A DNA stretch of 11,397 nucleotides from Chloroflexota bacterium (lineage in GTDB: Bacteria; Chloroflexota; Dormibacteria; Dormibacterales; Dormibacteraceae): assembly GCA_005880525.1 (NCBI GenBank), contig VBFW01000095.1, forward strand, positions 1 to 11,397, in the 5' to 3' direction. The notes below the pieces were generated by a model, which was given only the letters and a program-made list of their open reading frames with translations, did no database searches and was not told where the DNA came from. Position 1 is the stretch's first letter; the number at the start of each line of letters is the position of its first letter. Made by a program: the position numbers and the translations under genes. Below, piece by piece: positions 1 to 6,985 of this stretch.

Positions 1-586
1 GCGAGCAGATGTCCGGCAGCGGCGCGAGGTACCCGTCCATCGAGAACACGCCGTCTGTGACGACGATGCGATACCGCGCGCTCGAGGCCTCTTTCAGCTG
101 CGCCTCGAGGTCCGCCATGTCTCGATTCGCGTAGCGAAACCGCCGAGCCTTGCACAGCCGGATGCCGTCGATGATGCTCGCGTGGTTGAGCGCGTCGGAG
201 ATGATCGCGTCGCGCTCGTCGAAAAGCGCCTCGAAGATGCCGCCGTTGGCGTCGAAGCACGACGAGTAGAGGATCGTGTCCTCGGTGCCGAGGAATTCCG
301 ACAACCCCGACTCGAGCTCCTTGTGGATCTCCTGCGTGCCGCAGATGAAGCGCACTGACGCGAGCCCGTAGCCCCACCGGTCGAGCGCCTCGTGCGCGGC
401 CGCGACCACGCGCGGATCGTCCGCCAGGCCGAGGTAGTTGTTGGCGCAGAGATTCAAGGCATCACGTTCAAGAACCGCGACCTTCGCGCCTTGCGCCGAG
501 CCGATCACCCGTTCCGGCTTCCATAAACCCGCGTCGCGAATCTCCTGCAGCTGCTTGGTCAGCTCAGAACGCATCGAGTCGAACAT
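1..586 (-). CDS. kbl: 2-amino-3-ketobutyrate CoA ligase (glycine C-acetyltransferase), N-terminal part, cut by window edge
   Basis: PLP-dependent alpha-oxoamine synthase family enzyme. It cleaves 2-amino-3-ketobutyrate with CoA to glycine and acetyl-CoA, the second step of threonine breakdown after Tdh. The first 195 residues are present, starting MFDSMRSELTKQLQEIRDAG. They closely follow my recollection of the E. coli enzyme: NLCANNYLGLADDP (45-58), RFICGTQEIHKELE (79-92), SSCFDANGG (108-116) and the cofactor-stacking His in DALNHASIIDG (131-141, H135). The frame stays open to base 1. The PLP-binding lysine and the C-terminal domain lie outside the window. The ATG at 586 is two bases beyond the tdh stop, so the two genes are surely cotranscribed. 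A second Met at residue 5 is a possible alternative start. Other family members (BioF, HemA) are less likely given the adjacent tdh and the motif match. Confidence 0.95.
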   Translation of the reverse strand, partial: MFDSMRSELTKQLQEIRDAGLWKPERVIGSAQGAKVAVLERDALNLCANNYLGLADDPRVVAAAHEALDRWGYGLASVRFICGTQEIHKELESGLSEFLGTEDTILYSSCFDANGGIFEALFDERDAIISDALNHASIIDGIRLCKARRFRYANRDMADLEAQLKEASSARYRIVVTDGVFSMDGYLAPLPDICS

Positions 587-588
587 GG

Positions 589-1617
589 TCAATCGCTCCA
601 GTCCAGGACGACCTTGCCGCACTTGCCCGAGTGCCCCACGGCGAATGCCTCTTTGTAATCGCGATATGGAAACCGGTGAGTGATCACCGGCGAGATGTCG
701 AGCCCCGTCTGCACGAAGACCGACATCTGGTACCACGTCTCGAAGATCTGCCGGCCGTAAACGCCTCGCAGCGTGAGCATCTTGAACACGATCTGCGACC
801 AGTCGACGGGGAACTCGTGGTCCGGCAGTCCCAGGATCGCGACGCGGCCCCCGTGTGCCATGTTGTCGATCATCTCGCGCATCGCGCTCGGGACGCCCGA
901 CATCTCGAAGGCGACGTCGAAGCCTTCCTTCATCCCCAGCTGCTCCTGCGCCTCGCGCAGCCTCGTCCTGGACACGTCCACCGCCAGCGTCACGCCGATC
1001 TTGCGCGCGAGCTCGAGCCGGTACTCGCTCACGTCGGTCACCACCACAAAACGGGCGCCGTTGTGGCGGGCGACGATCGCGGCCATCAAGCCGATCGGCC
1101 CCGCGCCAGTGATGAGAACGTCCTCGGCCACTAGCCGGTACTGCGTCGCGACATGAACCGCGTTGCCGAACGGGTCGAAGATCGAGGCGACGTCCAGGTC
1201 GATCTCCGACAGGTGCGGCCAAACGTTGCCCGCCGGCATGACGATGTACTCCGCAAACGCGCCGTCCCGGTGCACGCCGATGCCAACGCTGTTGGCGCAC
1301 AGCACGCGCCGGCCCGCCAGGCAGTTGCGGCAACGCCCGCACACGATGTGGCCCTCGGCGCCGACCAGCTCGCCGACGTACACCGACTCGACGCCCTCGC
1401 CCACCTCGGCGATCTCGCCCACGAACTCGTGCCCGACCACCAGAGGCACCTTCAGCGTCGCCTGCGCCCATTCGTTCCACGCGTCGATGTGCAGGTCGGT
1501 GCCGCAGATGCCGGTGCGCAGCACGCGGATCAAGACCTCGCCTGGGCCAGGCTTCGGCTCGGGCACGTCCTGCAGCCACAGGCCAGGCTCGGCCTTGGCC
1601 TTGACCAGTGCCTTCAA
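589..1617 (-). CDS. tdh: L-threonine 3-dehydrogenase, zinc- and NAD-dependent
   Basis: Oxidises L-threonine to 2-amino-3-ketobutyrate, the substrate of Kbl encoded next. It is a medium-chain zinc dehydrogenase of 342 residues (E. coli Tdh is 341). Catalytic zinc ligands are visible at C38 (RTGICGTDLHI), H63/E64 (VVGHEFVGE) and around H90. Structural zinc cysteines are C93, C96, C99 and C107. The Rossmann glycines are GAGPIG (171-176). EYRLELARKIG, EMSGVPSAMR and YGRQIFETWYQM match the family along the full length. I chose the TTG at 1617 because residue 2 onward (KALVKAKAEPGLW) aligns with the E. coli N-terminus, and GGTGA lies just upstream. An in-frame ATG at 1662 would add 15 unconserved residues and overlap the upstream gene by 41 bp. 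The gap to the upstream gene is 4 nt and to kbl 2 nt. The tdh-kbl order is the reverse of E. coli kbl-tdh. Confidence 0.95.
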   Translation of the reverse strand: MKALVKAKAEPGLWLQDVPEPKPGPGEVLIRVLRTGICGTDLHIDAWNEWAQATLKVPLVVGHEFVGEIAEVGEGVESVYVGELVGAEGHIVCGRCRNCLAGRRVLCANSVGIGVHRDGAFAEYIVMPAGNVWPHLSEIDLDVASIFDPFGNAVHVATQYRLVAEDVLITGAGPIGLMAAIVARHNGARFVVVTDVSEYRLELARKIGVTLAVDVSRTRLREAQEQLGMKEGFDVAFEMSGVPSAMREMIDNMAHGGRVAILGLPDHEFPVDWSQIVFKMLTLRGVYGRQIFETWYQMSVFVQTGLDISPVITHRFPYRDYKEAFAVGHSGKCGKVVLDWSD

Positions 1618-1621
1618 AGAA

Positions 1622-2420
1622 TCACCGCGCGCGGGCTGCGGTGCTGACCGCGGCCTTGGCATCGCGCACGAGCCCTGACAGCCACGGCGTCATCTGCGCG
1701 AGGTCCTGGTCGAAGCTGCCGATCGACGGCGACCAGGTCAGCTCCCGCCGCGAGCGCGAGTCGTCGTAAAACCGCGGCTTGCTGAGCACGTCGACAGCGT
1801 AGATCCCCGGCCACAGCGGCGCCCCGGCCGGCGTGAACATCTCCTCGCCGAGCGCGCGTATGAAGGCCAGGTCGTAAGGCAAGCTGCTCACCTCGCACGG
1901 AACGTCGACGGCGCGGCTGATCGACTCCAGCACTGACCGCCACGTGGAATCGAAGCCGCCGATGATGTACGTGCGGCCCGCCTCGCCGCGGTCGGCGGCG
2001 GCAAGGCAGGCGCGCGCCACGTCCGACGCGGCGATGAAAGTCTGCTGGGCGCGTCCGCCCAGCGGCAGCCAGACGCGGCCGCGGCTCATGTCCACGAGCA
2101 ACCTGGGCAGCAGCCAGTCCTCGCCGACTCCGAACACACGCGCCGGGCGCAGCACGACCACCTGCAGGTCGGAGGCCTCGCGCAGGAGCCACCTTTCTTC
2201 GAGCAGCTTCAGCTTCTCGAAGGCGTGCACCGGCTTCACTGTGCTTTTCTCGTTGATGCGCGTGTTGTGGTCTGGGCCATAGACGTCAGCGGTCGACACG
2301 AGCACCAGCTTGCGTACGCCCGCATGCCGCGCCGCCTCCACGATCCGCACCAGCATCGGCGGCGGCTGCTTGCGAAATCGCAGACGCCGGGCGGGCGCCC
2401 GCGCCAATGACAAGGTGCAT
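1622..2420 (-). pseudogene. NAD-dependent epimerase/dehydratase (extended SDR), apparently broken by an internal N-terminal deletion
   Basis: From about 2356 leftward the frame encodes the middle and C-terminal parts of an extended short-chain dehydrogenase: LVRIVEAARHAGVRKLVLVS, TADVYG, VVVLRPARVFGVGED, TFIAASDVARACLAAADRG and TYIIGGFDSTW. The Rossmann beta1-alpha1 region and roughly the first 80-90 residues are missing. An ATG at 2420, in another frame, begins MHLVIGAG, just what the first Rossmann strand should look like. That frame then degenerates and stops near 2300. The simplest reading is an out-of-frame internal deletion joining the first 8 or so codons to codon 90 or so. The catalytic YxxxK is also altered: the Tyr position is His in HAFEK. 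If anything is translated, the frame could start at TTG 2413 (263 residues) or ATG 2356 (244 residues). The lack of stops over some 260 codons suggests a recent event or an assembly error. Function unknown; it lies between plsC and tdh. Confidence 0.6.
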
Positions 2421-2435
2421 TGAAGCCGCCCGAGT

Positions 2436-3095
2436 CTAGCTTTTGCGCCGGCGCTGCAGGCCCGACATCAGGGCACCGCGAACGTTCTCGACCACGGCAG
2501 CCGCGCGCCGGCTGAGCGTCCACCACGCCGGTGGGTCAGGACGGATCGCCTCGCCGATCGAAACCTCGATGCGACGAAACGGATAGAGGAAATTGGTCCC
2601 CGACACCGTGACAGGGCACACCGGGACGCCCGCCTGCAGCGCGAAGTAGCCGATTCCCACCTTCAGCTGCCGGATCGCCCGGCCGCGCGAGTAGCGGCCT
2701 TCAGGAAACATGAGCACCACGCCCTTGCGTTCGAGGAGCTGATAGACGGTCCGCACGCCAGCCTCGTCGAGCTCGCCGCGAGCGGGTGAGATCGGAAAAA
2801 CCCCGACGAGTGGCAGCAGTCTTCGCTTCCAGGCGCGGTTGAAGACGGTCTCGCGCTTGGCCATCGTGTACGTGACCGGGGACTCCGGAAAGAACGGGAT
2901 GATGAACGCCGGGTCGTACCAGGCCTGGTGATTGGCGGCGATGATGTAAGGCGGCTTCGGTATGTTCTCGACGCCGGTCACGCTGACGCGAAAGAAGGTG
3001 CGCACCAGCAGTAGAACGGCGCGGCGGATCCAGCGATACAGCCGCGCGGGGTGTGTCGGGTCCGGATGGACGAGGGGATCGAGCGGAGCTTCCAC
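2436..3095 (-). CDS. 1-acyl-sn-glycerol-3-phosphate acyltransferase family protein (PlsC-type)
   Basis: A 219-residue LPLAT-superfamily protein, probably moving an acyl chain onto lysophosphatidic acid or another glycerolipid at the inner face of the membrane. Visible motifs in order are the HX4D catalytic pair H56-D61 in NHQAWYD, the phosphate-binding FPEGRYSRG (130-138, a variant of FPEGTRS) and the motif IV region GVPVCPVTVSG (156-166). A hydrophobic and basic stretch (RRAVLLLVRTFFRV, 24-37) may sit on the membrane. Length is normal for PlsC. The start is GTG at 3095. The frame is open further upstream but I found no ATG, GTG or TTG there. No good Shine-Dalgarno is seen. It lies 46 bp after the alpha/beta hydrolase stop in the same leftward operon. 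Acceptor specificity cannot be told from sequence, so I give no symbol. Confidence 0.9.
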   Translation of the reverse strand: MEAPLDPLVHPDPTHPARLYRWIRRAVLLLVRTFFRVSVTGVENIPKPPYIIAANHQAWYDPAFIIPFFPESPVTYTMAKRETVFNRAWKRRLLPLVGVFPISPARGELDEAGVRTVYQLLERKGVVLMFPEGRYSRGRAIRQLKVGIGYFALQAGVPVCPVTVSGTNFLYPFRRIEVSIGEAIRPDPPAWWTLSRRAAAVVENVRGALMSGLQRRRKS

Positions 3096-3141
3096 CAGCG
3101 CCCGGTACTCCGGGCTGGTGTACTGGCGAGGCTCCGGAGGT

Positions 3142-4020
3142 TCAGGAATCGAGGAAGCTGAGGAGCGCGCGGTTGAACTCGTCGGGGCGCTCGGCCTGGG
3201 GCGTGTGGCCGGCCCCTTCGATGATGGTCAACCGGCAGTCGGGAATCGCGGCGTGCGCGCGCGTGGCGTGGGAGATCGGAAACAGAGGGTCGTCGGCGCC
3301 CCAGATGATCTGTACCGGCACCTTCAGCTCGCCCAGACGCGGGGACACGTCGTGCTGGCCGCCGAACAGCGCCCGCGGGTGCACCAGCGATCTGACGGTG
3401 GACAGGTACGCGTTGTGGAACCCATCCGCCTCGTACATCTCGCGCAGGTTCTGCAGGTAGGTGTCGTCGATCACCTTCTCGAGGTCCGTGCTGGAGTTGG
3501 CGAATCGGCCTGCGACCCTGCGGATGGTCCGCGGAGGCGCCCATCGCAGCGCGCTGCGAGTGAAGCGCATAACGGCCTCGCCAACGCGCGGCACCGTCAC
3601 CAGGCCGTATGCCATCTGGGCCATCTGCGGTCGTGGCCTCCCGAGCCCGAGCGCGTTGACGAGCACCAGCCTCTTCGCGAGGTGCGGCTTTTCGAGCGCC
3701 AGCTCGAGCGCGACGCGCCCACCGAGAGACGCGCCGATGATGACGGCGCTGCCCAGGCCGCGATTCTCCATGTAGCGCTCGATGAACCTCGCGAAGTAGC
3801 CGATCGTGTAGCGGACCTTCGGCTTCCCGGTTCGCCCGTAGCCCGGCAGGTCGGGCGCGTACACGCGATGCCGGGTCGCGGTGGGCTCGAGGTTGAAGCG
3901 CCACTCCATGTAGCCGGAGGAGCCGAGGCCGTGGATGAAAAGGACGGGGCGGCCACGCCCGCCATGGACCTGGTGGACATCGAGATCCCCGAGCCGGATC
4001 ATCCCCGACTGCAGCGTCAT
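3142..4020 (-). CDS. alpha/beta-fold hydrolase
   Basis: A 292-residue soluble alpha/beta hydrolase with a complete catalytic set. The oxyanion-hole motif is FIHGLGSS (28-35), with DLPGYGRTGKP at 57-67. The nucleophile is S98 in the elbow GASLGG (96-101). The acid is D244 in WGADDPLFP and the base is H272 in GAGHTPQAERP. A cap of about 100 residues lies between the elbow and the acid. There is no signal peptide. The family includes esterases, lipases, C-C hydrolases and haloperoxidases, and the substrate cannot be named. The neighbouring plsC hints at lipid work, which is only inference. The ATG at 4020 overlaps the stop of the upstream S51 gene (ATGA, 4017-4020), implying translational coupling. 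Met7 (4002) is an alternative start. Confidence 0.92.
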   Translation of the reverse strand: MTLQSGMIRLGDLDVHQVHGGRGRPVLFIHGLGSSGYMEWRFNLEPTATRHRVYAPDLPGYGRTGKPKVRYTIGYFARFIERYMENRGLGSAVIIGASLGGRVALELALEKPHLAKRLVLVNALGLGRPRPQMAQMAYGLVTVPRVGEAVMRFTRSALRWAPPRTIRRVAGRFANSSTDLEKVIDDTYLQNLREMYEADGFHNAYLSTVRSLVHPRALFGGQHDVSPRLGELKVPVQIIWGADDPLFPISHATRAHAAIPDCRLTIIEGAGHTPQAERPDEFNRALLSFLDS

Positions 4021-4739
4021 CGCCCGGGAAGCATACGTGCGGGTTGCGGCAGCCCCTTCACCTCAGCGCCGCTCTCGAAGCGGGTCATCTTCGCGCCCTT
4101 GGCGACTGTGATCGCGCCAGGGCCGGCAGCGCGCCAGCGACCGTCGTGCCACACCGCCGCGCTGCGCTCGTCGATTCCGAGCAGCGTCAGGTCCGGCGCC
4201 GCCTCGCGCGCGGACTCGACCCATTTGTGCCCGAACGTGTCGTAGTGCGGCAGCACCGCGGTGTGCGGAACCGCGCCCAGTGCCTCCATCGCTCGCCGGC
4301 GGAAGCGGTTCGGCCAGGTCGCGCGCACAAGAGTGTGGCTGCAAAGAGCCATGGACCCGGCAGACGAGCCGGCAAGCACCGCGCCGGCGCGCCACGCGCC
4401 GAACATCGCGCGCCATACCGGCGAGTCGCGCAGCACCTGCGCCACGAGGCCCGGATCGCCGCCGGAGAGGTAGAAGAAGCCGCCCCGCCCCGCCTCATCC
4501 GCAAGCGAGGCCTTCATCGCATCGCTTCGTCTCAGCACGGGCAGCTCGCGCAGGGCCAGGCCCAGTCCGGCGAACCACTCGGTGGCGTGCGCCACTGCGA
4601 GATCCGGTCCCTGGCGCGCGGCTGCGGTGGGCACCACATACGCGGGTCCCGCGCCCGCTGCCGCGACCATCAAGCGGTCCTGCTCTTCGTTGCCGGGCTT
4701 GAACTCGTCCCCACCCACGAGCGCTAGCAGTCCCGGCAT
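4017..4739 (-). CDS. S51-family peptidase-like protein (dipeptidase E / cyanophycinase type)
   Basis: A 240-residue protein of the class I glutamine-amidotransferase-like fold. The serine nucleophile is S126 in the elbow AGSSAGS (123-129, pattern GxSAG as in PepE and cyanophycinase). A probable catalytic His is H165 in AVLPHYDTFG. Other family marks are LSGGDPGLV (91-99) and LLGIDERSAAVW (187-198). Members cleave aspartyl dipeptides or cyanophycin; I cannot tell which, if either, applies. No secretion signal is visible. The ATG at 4739 is favoured because MPGLLALVGGDEF is the expected first strand and loop. The frame continues upstream but only antisense to gltX. First gene of the leftward operon; its start is 18 bp from that of gltX, and a TACGTT lies 8 nt upstream of the ATG. 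The stop overlaps the hydrolase start by 4 bp. Confidence 0.88.
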   Translation of the reverse strand: MPGLLALVGGDEFKPGNEEQDRLMVAAAGAGPAYVVPTAAARQGPDLAVAHATEWFAGLGLALRELPVLRRSDAMKASLADEAGRGGFFYLSGGDPGLVAQVLRDSPVWRAMFGAWRAGAVLAGSSAGSMALCSHTLVRATWPNRFRRRAMEALGAVPHTAVLPHYDTFGHKWVESAREAAPDLTLLGIDERSAAVWHDGRWRAAGPGAITVAKGAKMTRFESGAEVKGLPQPARMLPGR

Positions 4740-4747
4740 GTGGCCTG

Positions 4748-4753
4748 AACGTA
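4748..4753 (-). promoter_or_regulatory. candidate -10 box (TACGTT) for the S51-led leftward operon
   Basis: TACGTT fits the TAnnnT pattern of a sigma70-type -10 element and ends 8 nt before the ATG at 4739, which would make the mRNA leaderless or nearly so. No Shine-Dalgarno lies between it and the ATG, and no -35 hexamer is evident. Inference from pattern and spacing only. Confidence 0.35.
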
Positions 4754-4757
4754 TCTT
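4752..4757 (+). promoter_or_regulatory. candidate -10 box (TATCTT) for gltX-lgt
   Basis: TATCTT sits directly against the ATG at 4758 and 6 nt before an in-frame GTG at 4764. A start of transcription about 7 nt after a -10 box would fall at the GTG and give a leaderless mRNA. It overlaps the opposite-strand TACGTT box, so the two promoters may compete. No convincing -35 is seen. Confidence 0.35.
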
Positions 4758-6152
4758 ATGGCGGTGTCTGACTCGCCCCAGGTTCGCGTGCGCATCGCGC
4801 CGAGCCCGACCGGCTTCGCGCACCTCGGCACCGCGAGCACGACCCTGTACAACGTCCTGTTTGCGCGCGTGAACTCCGGCACCTTCACGCTGCGCATCGA
4901 CGACACCGACATCGAGCGGAATCGCGAGGAGTACGAGCGCCTGATCTACGAGGCCCTGCACTGGCTGGGCTTCGAGTGGGACGAGGGACCCGACAAAGGC
5001 GGACCCTACGGACCCTATCGCCAGTCGGAGCGGCTGGACCTCTATCGCGAGGCGGCGGCAAAGCTCATCGGAGAGTCGAAGGCATACCGCTGCTACTGCA
5101 CGCCCGAGGAGCTGGACGCCGAGCGCAAGCAGGCGCAAGCCGAGCACCGTCCTTACGTCTACTCGCGGCGCTGCCTCACCAATCCACCCACCGATCGCAC
5201 CGTTTTCACGGTTCGCTTCCATGTGCCCGGCGGCGAGGTGAAATTCACCGACATGGTGCGCGGCGAGATGACCTTCGACTCGGACCTGTTCGGCGATTTC
5301 ATCATCGTGAAGTCGGACGGATACCCGACCTACAACTTCGCCAGCCCCCTCGACGACGCGGCGATGCAGATCACGCACGTCATCCGCGGCGAGGAGCACC
5401 TGCCCAACACCCCTTACCAGCTGCTGGTCGTCGACGCGCTCGGCTACGCGCGGCCCCAGGCGTTCGCGCACATGCCGCTGATCCTCGCGCCGGACGGCAG
5501 CAAGCTCTCCAAGCGCAAGCATCCGGAGGCCAACCTGATGCTCTACCGCGAGCAGGGCTACCTTCCCGAGGCGATGGTCAACTATCTCGCGCTGCTCGGG
5601 TGGAACCCCGGCACCGAGCGCGAGACCTTCACGCTCGACGAGCTGGTCGCGGAGTTCACTTTCGATCGCGTGCAGCATGGCGGCGCACGCTTCGACCGCA
5701 AGAAGCTCGACTGGATAAACGGCGAGTACATCCGCTCACTGGAGGACGACGACCTGACCGCGAGGCTCAAGACCTTTCTTCCCGACCTCGACGAGGCCAC
5801 GATCGAGCGTGCGGCGCCGGCGCTGAAAACGCGCCTGCGTGTGCTCGGCGAGGCGAAGGCGCTGCTCGAGTACCTGTGGGCCGACCCGCCCGCGCCCGAG
5901 CTCTCGCCCGAGGATCGGCAGCGCGTGAAGGCCGCGGCGGTCGCGCTCTCGCTCTTGCAGGAGTGGGAGCCCGTGCCGATCCATGACGTGCTCATGCAGG
6001 TCGTCGAATCGTCGGGCCTCGGCCCCAACGCGACCTTCATGCCGATCCGGCTGGCGGTCACCGGCAAGAAGATCTCGCCGCCCATCGACTACACGCTCGC
6101 GTTGCTGCCGAAGGACGTCGCGATGGCGCGCATCGCGCGCGCCATTCAGTAA
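4758..6152 (+). CDS. gltX: glutamyl-tRNA synthetase
   Basis: Charges tRNA-Glu (and possibly tRNA-Gln) with glutamate in the cytoplasm. It is 464 residues, a normal length. Class I signatures are HLGT within APSPTGFAHLGTA (the HIGH motif) and KLSKR (KMSKS-type) within GSKLSKRKHPEA. The zinc-site pattern YRCYCTPEEL followed by YVYSRRC is present. The central TYNFASPLDDAAMQITHVIR and GEEHLPNTPYQLL match the tRNA-acceptor/catalytic core. The C-terminal helical anticodon-binding part ends in PPIDYTLALLPKDVAMARI. After KLSKR the usual HG is replaced by KHPEA. The start may be ATG 4758 or GTG 4764 (MSDSPQVRVRIAPSPTG). The GTG fits both the usual family start and the position of the -10-like TATCTT. 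Whether the enzyme is discriminating cannot be decided here. It is followed after 5 nt by lgt. Confidence 0.96.
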   Translation: MAVSDSPQVRVRIAPSPTGFAHLGTASTTLYNVLFARVNSGTFTLRIDDTDIERNREEYERLIYEALHWLGFEWDEGPDKGGPYGPYRQSERLDLYREAAAKLIGESKAYRCYCTPEELDAERKQAQAEHRPYVYSRRCLTNPPTDRTVFTVRFHVPGGEVKFTDMVRGEMTFDSDLFGDFIIVKSDGYPTYNFASPLDDAAMQITHVIRGEEHLPNTPYQLLVVDALGYARPQAFAHMPLILAPDGSKLSKRKHPEANLMLYREQGYLPEAMVNYLALLGWNPGTERETFTLDELVAEFTFDRVQHGGARFDRKKLDWINGEYIRSLEDDDLTARLKTFLPDLDEATIERAAPALKTRLRVLGEAKALLEYLWADPPAPELSPEDRQRVKAAAVALSLLQEWEPVPIHDVLMQVVESSGLGPNATFMPIRLAVTGKKISPPIDYTLALLPKDVAMARIARAIQ

Positions 6153-6157
6153 GAGAG

Positions 6158-6985
6158 ATGTTTCTCGCCATCACCATCGACCTCGAGCCGAACATCGCCC
6201 GCCTCGGGCCGTTCCTCATCACGTGGCACGGCGTCTTCGCGGTGCTAGGCATCCTGGGTGCGGCGCGCCTCGGGCTGTGGCTGGGCGAGAAAGACGGCAT
6301 CGACCCACGGCGCGCGAGCGACGGCGTCGTCTGGATGGTGGTCGTCGGGCTGATCGGCGCCCGTCTTCTCTATGTGTGGGAGAACTGGCAGCTGTTCAGC
6401 AGCAACCCGCTGCGCATGTTCGCGCTGACCGAGGGCGGCATCAGCCAGTGGGGCGGCCTGTTCGGCGCCATGGTCGGCGCCTACATCTGGGCCTACCGGT
6501 CGAAGACGTCCCTGCGAAAGCTGTTCGACGGCGGCGGGCCCGCGGCGATGATCGGTCTGGCCATCGGGCGCATCGGCGACGTGATCAATGGCGAGCACCA
6601 CGGCACGCCCACCACAGCGCCATGGGGAGTGCAGTACGTGAACCCCGACACGCTGGGCGAGCCCGGCAAGGTCGTCCACCCCGAGGTGGCCTACGAGATG
6701 CTCCTCACGCTCGGCCTGCTTGCGCTGCTGCTTCCATTCCATCAGCGACTGAAGGGAAAGCTTCCGGACGGAGTGCTCGGCCTCCTCTACTTCGGGCTCT
6801 ATGCGCTCGGCCGCTTCTTCCTCAGCTTCTACCGGACCGACCCGTCGGTGTTCCTGGGGATGCGGCAGGCGCAGATCGCTTCGCTGCTGATGGTCGCGGC
6901 CGCCGTGATTCTGATCCCCCTGCTTCTCTATCGAGCGCGTCGCGCAAGCGAAGCGCGAGACGAGGAGCCTGCGGGTCGTGCTTGA
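6158..6985 (+). CDS. lgt: prolipoprotein diacylglyceryl transferase
   Basis: Integral membrane enzyme that moves diacylglycerol from phosphatidylglycerol to the lipobox cysteine of prelipoproteins. It is 275 residues with about seven hydrophobic segments and a basic cytoplasmic tail (RARRASEARDEE). The Lgt signature is GRIGDVINGEHHG (137-149), with R138, E146 and G149 kept. VHPEVAYEM (173-181) and YALGRFFLSFYR (215-226; Y215 and R219 match E. coli Y235 and R239) support the call. Differences from my recollection of E. coli are H24 for Tyr26, W98 for His103 (ISQWGG), D141 for Asn146 and S223 for Glu243. I think these are lineage variants rather than inactivation, since the rest is intact. The ATG at 6158 follows the gltX TAA by 5 nt with only GAGAG in front. 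Its 3' end overlaps the convergent DUF72 gene by 164 bp. Confidence 0.95.
   Translation: MFLAITIDLEPNIARLGPFLITWHGVFAVLGILGAARLGLWLGEKDGIDPRRASDGVVWMVVVGLIGARLLYVWENWQLFSSNPLRMFALTEGGISQWGGLFGAMVGAYIWAYRSKTSLRKLFDGGGPAAMIGLAIGRIGDVINGEHHGTPTTAPWGVQYVNPDTLGEPGKVVHPEVAYEMLLTLGLLALLLPFHQRLKGKLPDGVLGLLYFGLYALGRFFLSFYRTDPSVFLGMRQAQIASLLMVAAAVILIPLLLYRARRASEARDEEPAGRA

Noticed and set aside
1618..1662. ATG at 1662 as the tdh start
   Set aside because: The added 15 residues (MPRPRSAPQPARGDS) have no counterpart in Tdh and would overlap the upstream gene by 41 bp.
2962..4245. Long plus-strand open frame of 427 codons
   Set aside because: It is antisense to plsC, the hydrolase and part of the S51 gene, all with clear catalytic motifs. 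Long shadow frames are expected at this GC content.
4701..4715. GGDEF string in the S51 protein (residues 9-13)
   Set aside because: It is part of the first strand and loop of the S51 fold, not a diguanylate cyclase; no other cyclase features are present.
4740..5678. Extension of the S51 frame 313 codons further upstream on the minus strand
   Set aside because: It lies wholly antisense to gltX, has biased composition without motifs, and the conserved S51 N-terminus begins at 4739.
6940..6958. Inverted repeat TCGCGC-7 nt-GCGCGA as a terminator for the convergent operons
   Set aside because: The stem is only 6 bp, has no T-tract on either strand and lies inside lgt codons. Short GC palindromes are common at this composition.
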